64,000 nt of DNA, taken from the NCBI GenBank assembly GCA_021798835.1, contig JAJZBQ010000004.1:62001-126000 (forward strand). Direction: 5' to 3'. Position 1 is the stretch's first letter, and each line of letters begins with the position of its first letter. Shown one piece after another: positions 16,977-25,081 of this stretch. Source of the DNA: Pseudomonadota bacterium (GTDB lineage Bacteria > Pseudomonadota > Gammaproteobacteria > Burkholderiales > Ferrovaceae). The notes under the pieces are model-generated. The model worked only from the letters and a program-made list of their open reading frames with translations. It was not told the origin of the DNA and ran no database searches. Made by a program: the position numbers and the translations under genes.

Positions 16977-17614
16977 CTTCCCGTATCTTTCGTTATGTCG
17001 TTCGCCATGACGGAGGTTCTGCCCCACGTCCATATGATGGCTTTTGTACACTCGCCATATGTAAGCCAAGAATTCGCGCTGTTGCCTCTGGCGGAGACTG
17101 GATCATTGGATTTCGGAGTTGCATGCCGGGTTACGTCGTGTATGTGATGCAAGTGGCGCAATCCATGTCTCTCGGCGCGTACTGGGATGACACGCGTTTT
17201 TACGATCGTCGGCCCGATGCTGCCTCACCTGTACCTGACAATATTTACCGACCATATGGGAACGGTGATCTTGAATGGGTTCAGAACAATATTCACAACT
17301 TTGACGAAAAACCAAGGGACATCAGCGGGCATAACGTATTGATAGGATCGCGCTTCTGGTACTTCGGATCCACTGCCCCGATCTTACCACAAAGCCTCGA
17401 ACATCTTGTTCCCTACCCTAGAGGCCATACGGTTCACAAAAATCGGCGACCTGACGATGTAGAGAATCTTGAACGCTGGCTTGGGTCTTGGCCCTGCGGG
17501 ATCCATGGCCTGCCGATCAACGCCAGTTCCGAATTGAAAGACTGGCTCGCCACCAAAGAGACCGATGTTCAAGTTCGAACTTGCGAGATTACAGCAAGAT
17601 GCCGTTGTCAATAG
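16973..17614 (+). CDS. Nmad2-type nucleotide-modification-associated protein
   Basis: A 213-residue protein beginning MTSRIFRYVVRHDGGSAPRP with a TLAICKPRIR strand and GDWIIGF, the pattern of the Nmad2 family. It continues with a conserved-looking WDDTRFYDRRPD segment. It is translationally coupled to Nmad3 (ATGA overlap), the usual pairing for these predicted DNA/nucleotide-modification proteins. No membrane segment is present. The pair has no glycosyltransferase or methylase partner in view, so the modification, if any, cannot be named. Confidence 0.75.
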   Translation: MTSRIFRYVVRHDGGSAPRPYDGFCTLAICKPRIRAVASGGDWIIGFRSCMPGYVVYVMQVAQSMSLGAYWDDTRFYDRRPDAASPVPDNIYRPYGNGDLEWVQNNIHNFDEKPRDISGHNVLIGSRFWYFGSTAPILPQSLEHLVPYPRGHTVHKNRRPDDVENLERWLGSWPCGIHGLPINASSELKDWLATKETDVQVRTCEITARCRCQ

Positions 17615-17876
17615 CGCCCACGACAAAGCCTCAGATTAGTTCGTGACCAAGGATATATTTGGACATTGAGTAGTGAGCCGTATCTGTGGTTGTCTTCTAC
17701 AATAGGTGTGTCAGAGAAAGCGAGTTTGAGAATTGCATTGGTAGGGCGTTAGCAGGGTGTTGAAAAAGCCCAGAATGGTACCCGGCGAACAGTGGATATG
17801 AGATAACCGAACCGCCCCGGTTTTTTGTGGAGGGTGTTTGGTTAAAGAAGGACATCGTTTGAAACCCGTGTGGCGG

Positions 17877-18092
17877 TTAGCCTCCAGTATTTTCCTCACA
17901 AACCCGTTGAATGGCCGGAATCAGAGTTTCATCACGCCGGGCACGGGCGCAGCGCAGATCCGGGTTCCTTTTTCGGGCAGCATGGCGACGGTAACCCGAC
18001 GGGGCGATCTGCATGACTTCGCAAATCGGCTTGACCCCAAAGGTGTCACGATACGGGTCAACAAACCCGGTTATCACGCTCCAAGGTCTTGA
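17877..18092 (-). pseudogene. IS3-family OrfB transposase, N-terminal fragment
   Basis: Encodes the start of the IS3 integrase protein (WSVITGFVDPYRDTFGVKPI, CEVMQIAPSGYRRHAARK, then RARRDETLIPAIQRVCEEN) and stops abruptly before the DDE core. The match is to the characteristic OrfB start with the conserved VxPICxVLQIAPSTYY-like motif. Confidence 0.8.
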
Positions 18093-18146
18093 TGTGTCAC
18101 ATAAATCGGTAAATATTCTGTCCGAAACCGCCACTCATGACATATT

Positions 18147-18245
18147 GTATCCGCCGAACTGCTGGAATCGATAAGCAATATTCCATCTGTGGAGTTTGAA
18201 ATGGCGTATTATCGCCAACTGGAAGAGTCACCCAAGGTAGCGTGA
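18147..18245 (+). pseudogene. IS3-family OrfB transposase, C-terminal fragment
   Basis: The frame VSAELLESISNIPSVEFEMA continues to YYRQLEESPKVA and a stop. It is the typical C-terminal tail of OrfB and lies 39 nt before the right terminal repeat, as in intact copies. It is on the opposite strand to the N-terminal fragment. Confidence 0.65.
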
Positions 18246-18476
18246 CTCATAACCATCTGCCTCCGGGAATCCTGGGGTGATTCAGGTTTCTGCAACGTTC
18301 TGCGCGCTGTCATCACAACATTCAATTGACACCAGTCTGCAAAACCTTACAATCCCCATAGTTTCCGCCGATCTGTCGTAGGTTTTCAGTTCAACAAGGT
18401 TTATCCGCCACCAGATCGCGGAATAAACAAGTTTTGGCGGGGCGGCAGATAAACGCTATTCGTCAGGAGTCTTCCC

Positions 18477-18920
18477 ATGCTGGAACATCGTTACCGCCAA
18501 CTCGTCCGCTCCAGCGCAATCTACGATCTCGTAGCCACTGCTGCTTTCGCCACTCCATGGACATTCAAACTCGTGCACCAAACTCTTGGCCTTGTCTCGC
18601 CTCTGCCTGAGTTTCAACCCTTGCATGTGTTCTTCGTTAACTTGCTGGGTAGCATCGTTGTCGTCTGGTCAATCCTTCGCATTTGGCGGCCCGAACCCAT
18701 CTTAGGACTCTTTGATTCCTTTGCACGAAGTCTGTTCTTCTTTTGGCAGGTCTACTACTTGCTCGTCTATGACATCTCGCCAGTCGTTTGGGTGTTTACT
18801 GCCTTCGAGTTTGCTTTCGGTGCGTCTCAAGCTTACGGGTACTGGCTGCTGCACAAAGTGCGCTCCGGTGCGCCGTCTCGCTGTCGGATTGTGAGGCACT
18901 TTGCCCACGCAAACTCCTAA
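18477..18920 (+). CDS. Integron-cassette membrane protein, 147 aa
   Basis: A protein with about four hydrophobic helices (near residues 12-35, 50-68, 78-100 and 103-125) and short polar ends: a small inner-membrane protein of unknown function. Its stop codon lies inside the first core of an attC site, the standard layout of an integron gene cassette. CAGGAGTC lies upstream of the ATG. No transporter or enzyme signature is visible. A hairpin-forming inverted repeat (18399-18409 with 18444-18454) lies just upstream. Confidence 0.7.
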   Translation: MLEHRYRQLVRSSAIYDLVATAAFATPWTFKLVHQTLGLVSPLPEFQPLHVFFVNLLGSIVVVWSILRIWRPEPILGLFDSFARSLFFFWQVYYLLVYDISPVVWVFTAFEFAFGASQAYGYWLLHKVRSGAPSRCRIVRHFAHANS

Positions 18921-18977
18921 CCCTGCGCTCAAGCCGGACTGCGCAAAAGCGCGCAGCCCCTTGGCTCCACGTTAGAT
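18915..18977 (+). other. attC recombination site (59-base-element type)
   Basis: The 63-bp imperfect palindrome runs from core TCCTAAC (18915-18921) to core GTTAGAT (18971-18977). It has inner arms with CAAG and CTTG and a central stem CTGCGC, loop AAAA, GCGCAG. It directly follows the membrane-protein gene. No integrase gene or second complete attC is visible, so this is an integron-less cassette (CALIN-like). Confidence 0.8.
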
Positions 18978-18998
18978 ATTTCCGAAAGGTAATCGGTA

Positions 18999-19088
18999 AT
19001 GTCGAACATTGTTCATGTCCTGACGAATGAGGTGATGCCGGGGCTGGTCAAGATGGGACCGACTGTACACCGCTTCCGCGCTATATGA
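18999..19088 (+). pseudogene. Truncated GIY-YIG-type nuclease, second cassette remnant
   Basis: The frame starts 22 nt after the attC with MSNIVHVLTNEVMPGLVKMG, matching the N-terminus of small GIY-YIG proteins, including the VLT strand and GLVKxG. It then runs into unrelated sequence (PTVHRFRAI) and stops. The spacing fits the start of a next cassette cut by a deletion near 19058. AAAGGTAAT precedes the ATG. Confidence 0.65.
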
Positions 19089-19840
19089 TGACACCTTCCT
19101 TTAAAGACCATTTTTCTGGTATCGCGGACCGTTATGTTGCGTTTCGGCCACGCTATCCCGATGCACTCTTCGATTATCTGGCGGGTGCGTCTCGACGCAG
19201 GGAATTGGCGTGGGATTGCGCATGCGGCAGCGGACAGGCGACGCAGGCGCTGGCTGACCGTTTCATCTCGGTGATCGCCACGGATGCCAGCCAGTCCCAG
19301 GTCGCTGCCGCGCCGTCCCATCCCCGCATTGATTATCGCGTTGCGCCGGCAGAGGAAAGCGGTCTGCCCTCTGGCTCGGTGGACCTTGTTACGGTCGCCC
19401 AGGCACTGCATTGGTTCGACATCGACCGGTTTTATGCTGAAGTTCGGCGGGTGCTGGTGCCGGGAGGCCTCCTTGCGGTATGGGCCTACGGTGTTTTGCA
19501 CGTGGAGGACAGGGAAATCGATGCCCTCGTCACCCGTTTTTATCGAGTTACGCTGGGCCCGTATTGGCCGCCGGAGCGGGAGTTGGTGGAAAAGGAATAC
19601 CGGACCTTGCCTTTCCCGTTCCGCGAACGGCGGCCTCCATCCTTCCGGATGGAGGCGCTATGGTCCTTGCCGCAGTTGCTGGGTTATTTCCGTAGTTGGT
19701 CGGCTACCAGTCGCTATATTGCCGCACACGGCGACGACCCGGTGTCTGCACTTGCCGATGCCTTATCGCCCCTGTGGGGGGATCCCGACTGCGTACGGGA
19801 AATAACCTGGCCTCTGTTCCTGCGGGTGGGAGAGGACTGA
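19085..19840 (+). CDS. Class I SAM-dependent methyltransferase
   Basis: A 251-residue Methyltransf_11-type enzyme. Motif I is LAWDCACGSGQATQAL near residues 38-53, an acidic residue follows strand 2 (VIATDASQSQ), and VDLVTVAQALHWFDIDRF gives motifs II/III. The Asp-Cys-Ala-Cys-Gly variant of motif I and the HWFD box are typical of the YcgJ-like small-molecule methyltransferases. The substrate is unknown. There is no clear ribosome site, and the start overlaps the broken GIY-YIG frame. It is the last gene before the tmRNA. Confidence 0.85.
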   Translation: MMTPSFKDHFSGIADRYVAFRPRYPDALFDYLAGASRRRELAWDCACGSGQATQALADRFISVIATDASQSQVAAAPSHPRIDYRVAPAEESGLPSGSVDLVTVAQALHWFDIDRFYAEVRRVLVPGGLLAVWAYGVLHVEDREIDALVTRFYRVTLGPYWPPERELVEKEYRTLPFPFRERRPPSFRMEALWSLPQLLGYFRSWSATSRYIAAHGDDPVSALADALSPLWGDPDCVREITWPLFLRVGED

Positions 19841-20202
19841 ACGAGGCCAGCCGGAGGGCATGTTTGATCAAGATTCCGGCGGTGGTCCGCTCGGACGAGC
19901 ATGTCCCTATCCTCTCGGGCGGCCCCTCGCGGCGGGCGGTGTGGCCTTTTCTGTCTACCGGTCCGGGTAGCCAATGCCGCAATCCAACCACTTGATTCGT
20001 CCGCTTGTAACTTGTTGATCTGTAATGGGGTGTCTGGCGGCCTTTGCGGACTTCGGGCGCTTGATGGGGAGCGATGCCGGAGAGAAGAAGGGCCCGGAGA
20101 GAGAGGAATGTGCCGAAAGATGGGTCGGATGGCAGACCAGCGAAGTCCGCAGGTGTTCGCAGGAATCCGCGCAAACACGCGGGAACCAGCGCAATTCGCC
20201 AG
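19841..20202. other. Non-coding island junction between methyltransferase and tmRNA
   Basis: About 360 bp with open but unconvincing frames on both strands, without ribosome sites or family signatures. It lies on the 3' side of the tmRNA gene, where integrative elements usually attach, so it may hold the inner end of an island. I see no second copy of the tmRNA 3' sequence within the window. Confidence 0.4.
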
Positions 20203-20233
20203 AAAAAAACCCCAACCGAGAACGGTTGGGGTT
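20203..20233 (-). terminator. Rho-independent terminator of ssrA
   Basis: On the minus strand an 11-bp stem AACCCCAACCG/CGGTTGGGGTT with a four-base loop is followed by a run of T (20209-20203). It starts 8 nt beyond the tmRNA CCA end. Confidence 0.85.
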
Positions 20234-20240
20234 GGTGTAC

Positions 20241-20606
20241 TGGTGGAGGCGGCGGGAATCGAACCCGCGTCCGTCAGTCCTCTACAAGTGGCTCTACATA
20301 CATAGTCAGGCTCTTTGGATTTGATCCCGCCGCCGTCAACCGACGAACTGCTTTGGGACGAGCTTCCTTGGATTTAATGACCGATGAAGAAGCCCCATCA
20401 GGTCACGAGTCTCTGTAAATGACCCTGCGATCCAGTTTCCTGGAATCCCACCCAGAGACCAATGGGGGCAGGGTCTAGCCGTCAAGCGGCCAGAGCGAAG
20501 TTGTCGTCGTTGGCAACTAAGTTTTTTCCAGATGGATTTACGAGGTCACTGGTCCTCGGCATGCACCACATTGCTTTGCAACCGCCGTCGAAGCCAGGTC
20601 GCCCCC
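20241..20606 (-). ncRNA. ssrA: Transfer-messenger RNA (tmRNA)
   Basis: The 366-nt RNA begins GGGGGCGACCTGGCTTCGAC and ends with a tRNA-like T-arm and acceptor arm (GGTTCGATTCCCGCCGCC, then TCCACCA). The internal tag frame (20514-20482, minus) encodes ANDDNFALAA followed by TGA, so it rescues stalled ribosomes and tags their products for proteolysis. The CCA is encoded. It separates accessory DNA on the 3' side from core genes on the 5' side. A strong terminator follows. Confidence 0.97.
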
Positions 20607-20675
20607 AGTTCGAACCGTGATATTATGCCACAAATGGGTGTTAGTTATTGACGACAATCAAAAGGGGTTGGTTGC

Positions 20676-22121
20676 ATGACATTTGATTCACTGGGATTAT
20701 CGGCCGAATTATTGCGGGCGATTGCTGAGGCTGGCTATACCACTCCCACTCCGGTTCAGGCTCAGGCTATCCCACTGATCATGACGGGTCGTGATGTACA
20801 GGCGGCTGCACAAACGGGAACCGGAAAAACAGCCGGATTTACATTGCCCATTCTGCATCGCTTGCAGCCAGTGGCCAATACCAGCCTTTCACCGGCACGA
20901 CACCCCATCCGTGCCCTGGTATTGACACCTACCCGCGAACTGGCGGCTCAGGTAGAAGAAAGCGTAAAGACATACAGCCGCTATTTGTCGCTACGCAGCA
21001 CGGTTATTTATGGCGGAGTTCCCATGGATCCACAGATCAAGGCACTGCGTGCCGGGGTGGAGATTGTCGTGGCGACTCCAGGCCGCTTGCTGGACCATGT
21101 TCAGCAAAAAACGCTGCAGTTGTCACAAGTGGAAATTTTGGTGCTCGATGAAGCCGATCGCATGTTGGATATGGGATTTATGCCAGATATTCGACGCATC
21201 ATTTCCTTGTTGCCACCGCAGCGTCAAAACCTCCTCTTTTCAGCCACTTTCTCGGATGACATCAAGAAATTATCCGGAGGTATCCTGAACCATCCGGCTT
21301 CGGTGGAGGTGGCGCGTGCCAACACCACTGCTGAGTCAATAACACAACTTATTTATTCAGTTGAATCAGAAAATAAAAAGCATTTATTGACACATTTGAT
21401 TAAGAATATTCCGATGACTCAAGCGATTGTTTTTACCCGCACCAAAGAGGGGGCGAACCGACTTTCTCATCATCTTGAACGTGCGAATATTCTGGCTGCC
21501 GCCATTCACAGTGATAAGACACAAACACAGCGAACTCATAGTCTTCATCAGTTTAAGTCTGGTGAAATCCATGTGTTGGTCGCAACGGATATTGCAGCTC
21601 GGGGCTTGGATATTGATCAGTTACCATTTGTGGTGAATTTTGAGTTGCCCCATGTACCTGAAGACTATGTCCATCGTATTGGTCGCACTGGACGCGCCGG
21701 AAGCAAAGGATGCGCTGTGTCGTTGGTTTGTCCAGAAGAAGCGCGTGAGCGATTGGCCATTGAACAACTGATCAAGCAAACTATTCGTGAAGAGCCAGTG
21801 CCCCTCTTTGCCAAAGAAGATCGTTTGCGTACCCCGGGTCATGGTTCGGAAGATCATCGTTCGCGCTATGAACGCCGCCACCCTGAAAAACCCTATGCCG
21901 AACGTCGGGGTGCCGGTCAAGCAGTTCATGCGATGTCGGAAAACCAAGAACATGACGTTCCTTATGAACAAGTTGACAGAAAAGTACGGCGCGTCAAGGA
22001 TGATCGTTCAGTTGCGTTTTCCTCACGTCATTTCAGCGGTCCTCCTTTGGGGCTTCCGGGTTTACGAAAACCCCGTGAAATTCCGGCCTTGCTGGGTGGG
22101 TTACTAAAGAAGCCTGTGTGA
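20676..22121 (+). CDS. rhlE: DEAD-box ATP-dependent RNA helicase RhlE
   Basis: A 481-residue cytoplasmic RNA helicase used in ribosome assembly and RNA turnover. The Q motif (TTPTPVQAQAIP) is followed by Walker A AAQTGTGKT (45-53), PTRELAAQ (85-92), DEAD (158-161), SATFS, and the C-terminal HRIGRTGRAG. The tail is long, charged and probably unstructured, as in RhlE proteins. AAGGGG precedes the ATG. It is the first core gene right of the tmRNA and reads away from it. Confidence 0.93.
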   Translation: MTFDSLGLSAELLRAIAEAGYTTPTPVQAQAIPLIMTGRDVQAAAQTGTGKTAGFTLPILHRLQPVANTSLSPARHPIRALVLTPTRELAAQVEESVKTYSRYLSLRSTVIYGGVPMDPQIKALRAGVEIVVATPGRLLDHVQQKTLQLSQVEILVLDEADRMLDMGFMPDIRRIISLLPPQRQNLLFSATFSDDIKKLSGGILNHPASVEVARANTTAESITQLIYSVESENKKHLLTHLIKNIPMTQAIVFTRTKEGANRLSHHLERANILAAAIHSDKTQTQRTHSLHQFKSGEIHVLVATDIAARGLDIDQLPFVVNFELPHVPEDYVHRIGRTGRAGSKGCAVSLVCPEEARERLAIEQLIKQTIREEPVPLFAKEDRLRTPGHGSEDHRSRYERRHPEKPYAERRGAGQAVHAMSENQEHDVPYEQVDRKVRRVKDDRSVAFSSRHFSGPPLGLPGLRKPREIPALLGGLLKKPV

Positions 22122-22124
22122 TCT

Positions 22125-22421
22125 ATGGAAAAGATTAGCCATCATGAGACAAGCAGCGGTGACTGGATTCTGAAGGTTCATGCTCAGCCGGGTGCATGCC
22201 GAACCGAAGTGGCTGGGATTCATGGCAATGCTCTCAAGATTCGGTTGCAGGCCCCACCATTAGAAGGAAAAGCCAACTTGGTGCTTTGTCGTTATCTGGC
22301 AAAATGTTGTCATATTCCGATGGCTTATGTGACATTGCGCAGTGGTTCGACAGGTCGTCGAAAACAAGTGGTTTTATCGGGGCTAACGGAAGACCCTCTG
22401 AATTTTTTGCTGAACTCCTAG
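22125..22421 (+). CDS. yggU: DUF167 (YggU family) protein
   Basis: A 98-residue protein with the DUF167 signature: VHAQPGACRTEVAGIHG, LKIRLQAPPLEGKANL and a SGSTGRRKQV loop. The family is small, soluble and highly conserved but of unclear function. It starts 3 nt after rhlE and is probably co-transcribed. Confidence 0.9.
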   Translation: MEKISHHETSSGDWILKVHAQPGACRTEVAGIHGNALKIRLQAPPLEGKANLVLCRYLAKCCHIPMAYVTLRSGSTGRRKQVVLSGLTEDPLNFLLNS

Positions 22422-22440
22422 AATACGACTAGCCTTAATC

Positions 22441-24015
22441 ATGTCAGTTTCTCCTTCATCTCTTGCTTCTATTCCTGTACCTGACGGAAAACATTTTTCA
22501 TCGGAGAGCCACGAACAAAAATCGGTGACAACCGAACTCCCAACCTATCCTGAAATTCAACTCAGTCCAGCGCAGATTCGCTCGGCCTTGAGTCGTTGGC
22601 TGCCCGAAAGTTCCATTCTCATCTCTGAGGAATCCAAGCGTCCCTATGAAACGGATGGATTGTCGGCATACCGCCAAATGCCTTATGTGGTGGTGCTTCC
22701 AGCCAACGAAAAAGAGGTTCAGGCCGTCTTGCGCTATGCCCATGAACAGCGAATACCTGTAGTAGCCCGAGGATCGGGAACTGGTTTATCCGGAGGAGCG
22801 TTACCTCATGCCCGGGGAATTTTGCTGTCTTTGGCTCGACTGAATCGGATTTTGGCTATTGATCCATTGGCACGTACGGTTCGTGTTCAGCCGGGGGTGC
22901 GCAATTTGGCTATCAGTCAGGCTGTTGCGCCCCATGGACTATATTATGCCCCTGATCCTTCTTCACAGATCGCCTGCAGTATTGGGGGCAATGTGGCTGA
23001 AAATTCTGGGGGAGTACATTGCCTCAAATATGGACTAACCTTTCACAATGTCATGTCGATACGGGTACTAACGATGAGTGGTGACCTATTGGAGTTGGGT
23101 TCAGAAGCACCGGAGACGGTGGGTTACGATCTGATGGCTTTGATGATAGGTAGTGAAGGTTTGCTGGCGGTTATCACTGAAATTATCGTCAAAGTCATCG
23201 CCAAACCACAGACTGCCAAAGTGATTTTGGCCTCATTTGATCGGATAGAACAGGCGGGCGATGCGGTTGCCCAGATTATTGCCTCCGGCATTATTCCGGC
23301 AGGACTGGAAATGATGGATCGGTTGGCAACTCGCGCTGCCGAAGATTTTGTGCATGCTGGTTACCCGGTGGAGGCTGCAGCAGTGTTACTCTGTGAATCC
23401 GATGGATTACCCATTGTGGTAGATGAAGAGTTGGCGCGCATGAAGGAAATTCTCGAGTCAGCAGGGGCAAGTGAAATTCGCGTAGCACGAGATGATGATG
23501 AACGTCAGAAATTCTGGGCTGGTCGCAAGGCGGCATTTCCCGCCGTAGGTCGTCTGGCACCAGACTATTATTGTATCGATGGCACTATTCCACGAAGTCG
23601 TTTGGGAGAAGTGTTGACGCAAATTGCTCACTGGTCTCAGGAATTCGGTTTGGAGGTCGCCAATGTGTTTCATGCTGGGGATGGCAATCTGCATCCGTTG
23701 ATTCTATACGATGCTGCCATTCCCGATGCTTTTGAAAAGACCGAGGCATTGGCTGCTAAAATTTTGGAACTTTGTGTGGCCATGGGAGGGACCATTACGG
23801 GTGAGCATGGAGTGGGTGTGGAAAAAATTAATCAGATGTGTCTGCAATTTGGGACAGAAGAACTGGAGATTTTTCATGGGATACGAAAAGCCTTTGATCC
23901 AACCGGTTTGCTGAATCCTGGAAAAGCCATCCCAACCTTGCAGCGTTGTGCTGAGATAGGAGGCATGCACGTTCACGAGAACCGTTTGCCTTTTCCTGAG
24001 TTGCCGCGTTTCTGA
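22441..24015 (+). CDS. glcD: Glycolate oxidase subunit GlcD (FAD-linked)
   Basis: A 524-residue FAD-binding oxidoreductase that oxidises glycolate to glyoxylate together with GlcE and GlcF. The PCMH-type FAD domain shows PVVARGSGTGLSGGALP and GGNVAENSGGVHCLKYG. The C-terminal FAD-oxidase domain has VFHAGDGNLHPL and TGEHGVG with a final NPGKAIP. The first 30 residues form a non-conserved extension, so the real start may be further in. glcE starts 2 nt downstream. Confidence 0.9.
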   Translation: MSVSPSSLASIPVPDGKHFSSESHEQKSVTTELPTYPEIQLSPAQIRSALSRWLPESSILISEESKRPYETDGLSAYRQMPYVVVLPANEKEVQAVLRYAHEQRIPVVARGSGTGLSGGALPHARGILLSLARLNRILAIDPLARTVRVQPGVRNLAISQAVAPHGLYYAPDPSSQIACSIGGNVAENSGGVHCLKYGLTFHNVMSIRVLTMSGDLLELGSEAPETVGYDLMALMIGSEGLLAVITEIIVKVIAKPQTAKVILASFDRIEQAGDAVAQIIASGIIPAGLEMMDRLATRAAEDFVHAGYPVEAAAVLLCESDGLPIVVDEELARMKEILESAGASEIRVARDDDERQKFWAGRKAAFPAVGRLAPDYYCIDGTIPRSRLGEVLTQIAHWSQEFGLEVANVFHAGDGNLHPLILYDAAIPDAFEKTEALAAKILELCVAMGGTITGEHGVGVEKINQMCLQFGTEELEIFHGIRKAFDPTGLLNPGKAIPTLQRCAEIGGMHVHENRLPFPELPRF

Positions 24016-24017
24016 TC

Positions 24018-25079
24018 ATGCAGGGAGATCTGGAACCATTATTGGCACAGGTGCGCCGCGCCTATCAGGAATCGATGCCCCTGAGCATTCGAGGTGGAGG
24101 AAGCAAGCGTCTGCCGGTGACCGGTGAGTCCGTGCTGGATATGCGGTTATATAGCGGTGTCGTGGAGTATCAACCCAGTGAATTGTTTATTACGGTCAGA
24201 GCCGGAACGCTGTTGGTGGCGGTGGAACGATTGCTGGAAGAGAATGGACAAATGCTGGCTTTTGAGCCGCCTCACCTGGGGTTACAGGCGACGGTGGGGG
24301 GGATGGTGGCTGCTGGTTTATCCGGTCCGCGCCGCATGACAGCAGGGGCCTTGCGTGATTATGTATTGGGGGTCAGACTCATCGATGGTCAGGGGCGCGA
24401 TTTGTCTTTTGGCGGACGGGTGATCAAAAATGTTGCCGGCTTCGATGTTTCACGTTTAATGGTTGGTGCTTGGGGGACATTGGGGGTGATTACGGAAGTG
24501 ACATTGAAAGTAGCCCCACGGTTTTCACACCAAATGACGCTCGAATGGAATTTATCAGAAACTCAAGCATTGAAGCGCATGAATGAATGGATTGGCCAAT
24601 CTTGGCCTATCACTGCCACCAGTCACCATCAGGGACATTTTCGGGTGCGTCTTGAAGGTTCGGCAGCATCCGTAGAGGTCAGTGCCAAGGCTTTGGCTGG
24701 TGGGCGTGAAGTGCATGACGGGAAATGGTGGTGGAGCGCATTACGCGAACAACAACTGGATTTCTTTGCAACCCCGCGGCCATTATGGCGTATCGTGGTG
24801 CGCCCCACTGCGCCACCCTTGGGTTTGTCCGGTCAGAGTTTGATTGAGTGGGGAGGGGGAGTGCGTTGGATGGTTTGCGAGCATGGAAGCAATCAAGTTG
24901 GACTGGTTGCCCATCATGCAGGTGGGTATGCGCAACGTCACCCATCGATGGGAGTTTACCCCATGATGCTGGGGACTAATCATGAAGGACAGCGAATTCA
25001 TCGGGCGCTCCGGGAGTTATTTGATCCTCGGAGTATTTTGAATCCTGCCTTGATGGCACCGGAATGGGCCAGTCGTTAA
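24018..25079 (+). CDS. glcE: Glycolate oxidase subunit GlcE
   Basis: A 353-residue FAD-binding subunit, shorter than GlcD and lacking most of the C-terminal oxidase domain, as is usual for GlcE. It shows SIRGGGSKRLP, GGMVAAGLSGPRRM and FGGRVIKNVAGFDVSRLMVG, the classical GlcE stretch. It ends FDPRSILNPALM. It is packed between glcD and glcF (gaps of 2 nt), which supports one transcript. Confidence 0.93.
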   Translation: MQGDLEPLLAQVRRAYQESMPLSIRGGGSKRLPVTGESVLDMRLYSGVVEYQPSELFITVRAGTLLVAVERLLEENGQMLAFEPPHLGLQATVGGMVAAGLSGPRRMTAGALRDYVLGVRLIDGQGRDLSFGGRVIKNVAGFDVSRLMVGAWGTLGVITEVTLKVAPRFSHQMTLEWNLSETQALKRMNEWIGQSWPITATSHHQGHFRVRLEGSAASVEVSAKALAGGREVHDGKWWWSALREQQLDFFATPRPLWRIVVRPTAPPLGLSGQSLIEWGGGVRWMVCEHGSNQVGLVAHHAGGYAQRHPSMGVYPMMLGTNHEGQRIHRALRELFDPRSILNPALMAPEWASR

Positions 25080-25081
25080 GT

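Larger units (their letters stand above)
17808..18284. mobile_element. Rearranged remnant of IS3-family element(s)
   Basis: The left edge GAACCGCCCCGG at 17809 and the right edge, ending GGGGTGATTCA at 18284, look like the two terminal repeats of IS3-type elements. Inside, the orfB C-terminal fragment (18147-18245) runs rightward, but the orfB N-terminal fragment (17877-18092) runs leftward, so the interior is inverted or built from two copies. OrfA is not seen. Of an expected length near 1.2 kb only 477 bp remain. Confidence 0.65.

Noticed and set aside
17630-17807. Another IS end near GTGTTGAAAAAGCCC
   Set aside because: The segment resembles ends of some IS elements, but no partner repeat or transposase piece could be assigned.
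18285-19100. Complete class 1 integron
   Set aside because: Only one attC and a broken second cassette are visible; no integrase gene, attI or known resistance cassette.
19955-20215. 86-codon leftward frame beside the tmRNA
   Set aside because: It overlaps the ssrA terminator, has no ribosome site and competes with several equal open frames on both strands.
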